Positions 13,233 through 13,279 of a stretch of 13,279 nucleotides of DNA are shown here, piece after piece. The first letter of the stretch is position 1; the number at the start of each line of letters is the position of its first letter. Position numbers and translations under genes: made by a program. The DNA is from SIG673 sp045658525 (lineage in GTDB: Bacteria > Bacillota > Clostridia > Oscillospirales > CAG-272), in assembly GCA_045658525.1 (NCBI GenBank), contig JAZOVD010000042.1, forward strand, positions 1 through 13,279, given 5' to 3'. The notes under the pieces were generated by a model, which was not told where the DNA came from, did not search any database, and was given only the letters and a program-made list of their open reading frames with translations.

Positions 13233-13279
13233 TTTCTTTGCTTCTTTCTTTCAAGAAAGAAGGAATATCTATTCAGCTA

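Larger units (their letters stand above)
12994..13262. repeat. Composite inverted-repeat unit, copy 3 (inverted relative to copy 1)
   Basis: Left arm: outer hairpin 12994-13015 (CTACTTTC with GAAAGTAG), box CAAAGAACTT, 17-bp central hairpin 13022-13038 with 13051-13067 (one G·U), inner hairpin 13074-13090. Right arm reversed: inner hairpin 13166-13180 (TTTTTC, loop GAA, GAAAAA), perfect 17-bp central hairpin 13192-13208 with 13216-13232 (loop ATAACAC), reversed box, outer hairpin 13241-13262. At 269 bp it is almost the same size as copy 1 (264 bp). Its right arm is the near-exact reverse complement of the left arm of copy 1, down to the loop. The spacer differs from that of copy 1. This accounts for nearly all of 12987-13279. 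Confidence 0.8.

Noticed and set aside
1..13279. CRISPR array, prophage, toxin-antitoxin or defence genes
   Set aside because: The repeats are hairpin units with irregular spacing, not short direct repeats with uniform spacers, and no cas, phage, toxin or defence protein was recognised.

Overview
The window looks like a chromosomal segment of an anaerobic Firmicute of the class Clostridia, probably a gut Oscillospirales-type organism. This is inferred from the six-subunit Rnf complex in Clostridia-style order (C-D-G-E-A-B), a mini-RNase III, a DUF1292 protein, strong AAGGAGG-type ribosome binding sites, and AT-rich gaps between moderately GC-rich genes. All twelve coding regions belong to known families; none is broken. 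The less ordinary material lies between the genes.

Layout. Bases 30-293 hold a composite inverted repeat. Bases 300-1826 (minus) encode an alanine/glycine:cation symporter with two promoter candidates. Bases 2081-8140 (minus) form one operon, rnfC-rnfD-rnfG-rnfE-rnfA-rnfB-thiN-mrnC, with very short gaps or 4-base overlaps, read from a promoter at 8186-8214. Bases 8141-8695 contain that promoter, about 220 AT-rich bases, and a compact, strongly folded element (about 8439-8632) that I read as a noncoding RNA, tentatively of the raiA-motif kind. A small acidic DUF1292 gene follows (8696-8992, minus). Bases 9075-9439 hold a second composite repeat. Bases 9575-12986 (plus) are cysE-cysS-glyA, and 12994-13262 is a third composite repeat.

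Function. Rnf is a membrane ferredoxin:NAD+ oxidoreductase coupled to ion translocation, so the main operon is energy metabolism. Thiamine pyrophosphokinase (cofactor supply) and mini-III (23S rRNA maturation) are appended at its end. The plus-strand cluster joins serine acetylation (CysE), charging of tRNA-Cys (CysS) and serine/glycine/one-carbon exchange (GlyA).

Repeats. A modular element recurs at every large intergenic gap except the RNA locus. Each arm has a short outer AT-rich hairpin, a box close to CAAAGAACTT, a long central hairpin whose arms vary in sequence but stay paired, and a short inner hairpin. Two arms face each other around a unique spacer, giving units of 264 to 365 bp that resemble REPIN/BIME or MITE arrangements. 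A single arm at 2026-2102 supplies the last codons and stop of mrnC. Several central hairpins are followed by T-tracts and probably end transcription.
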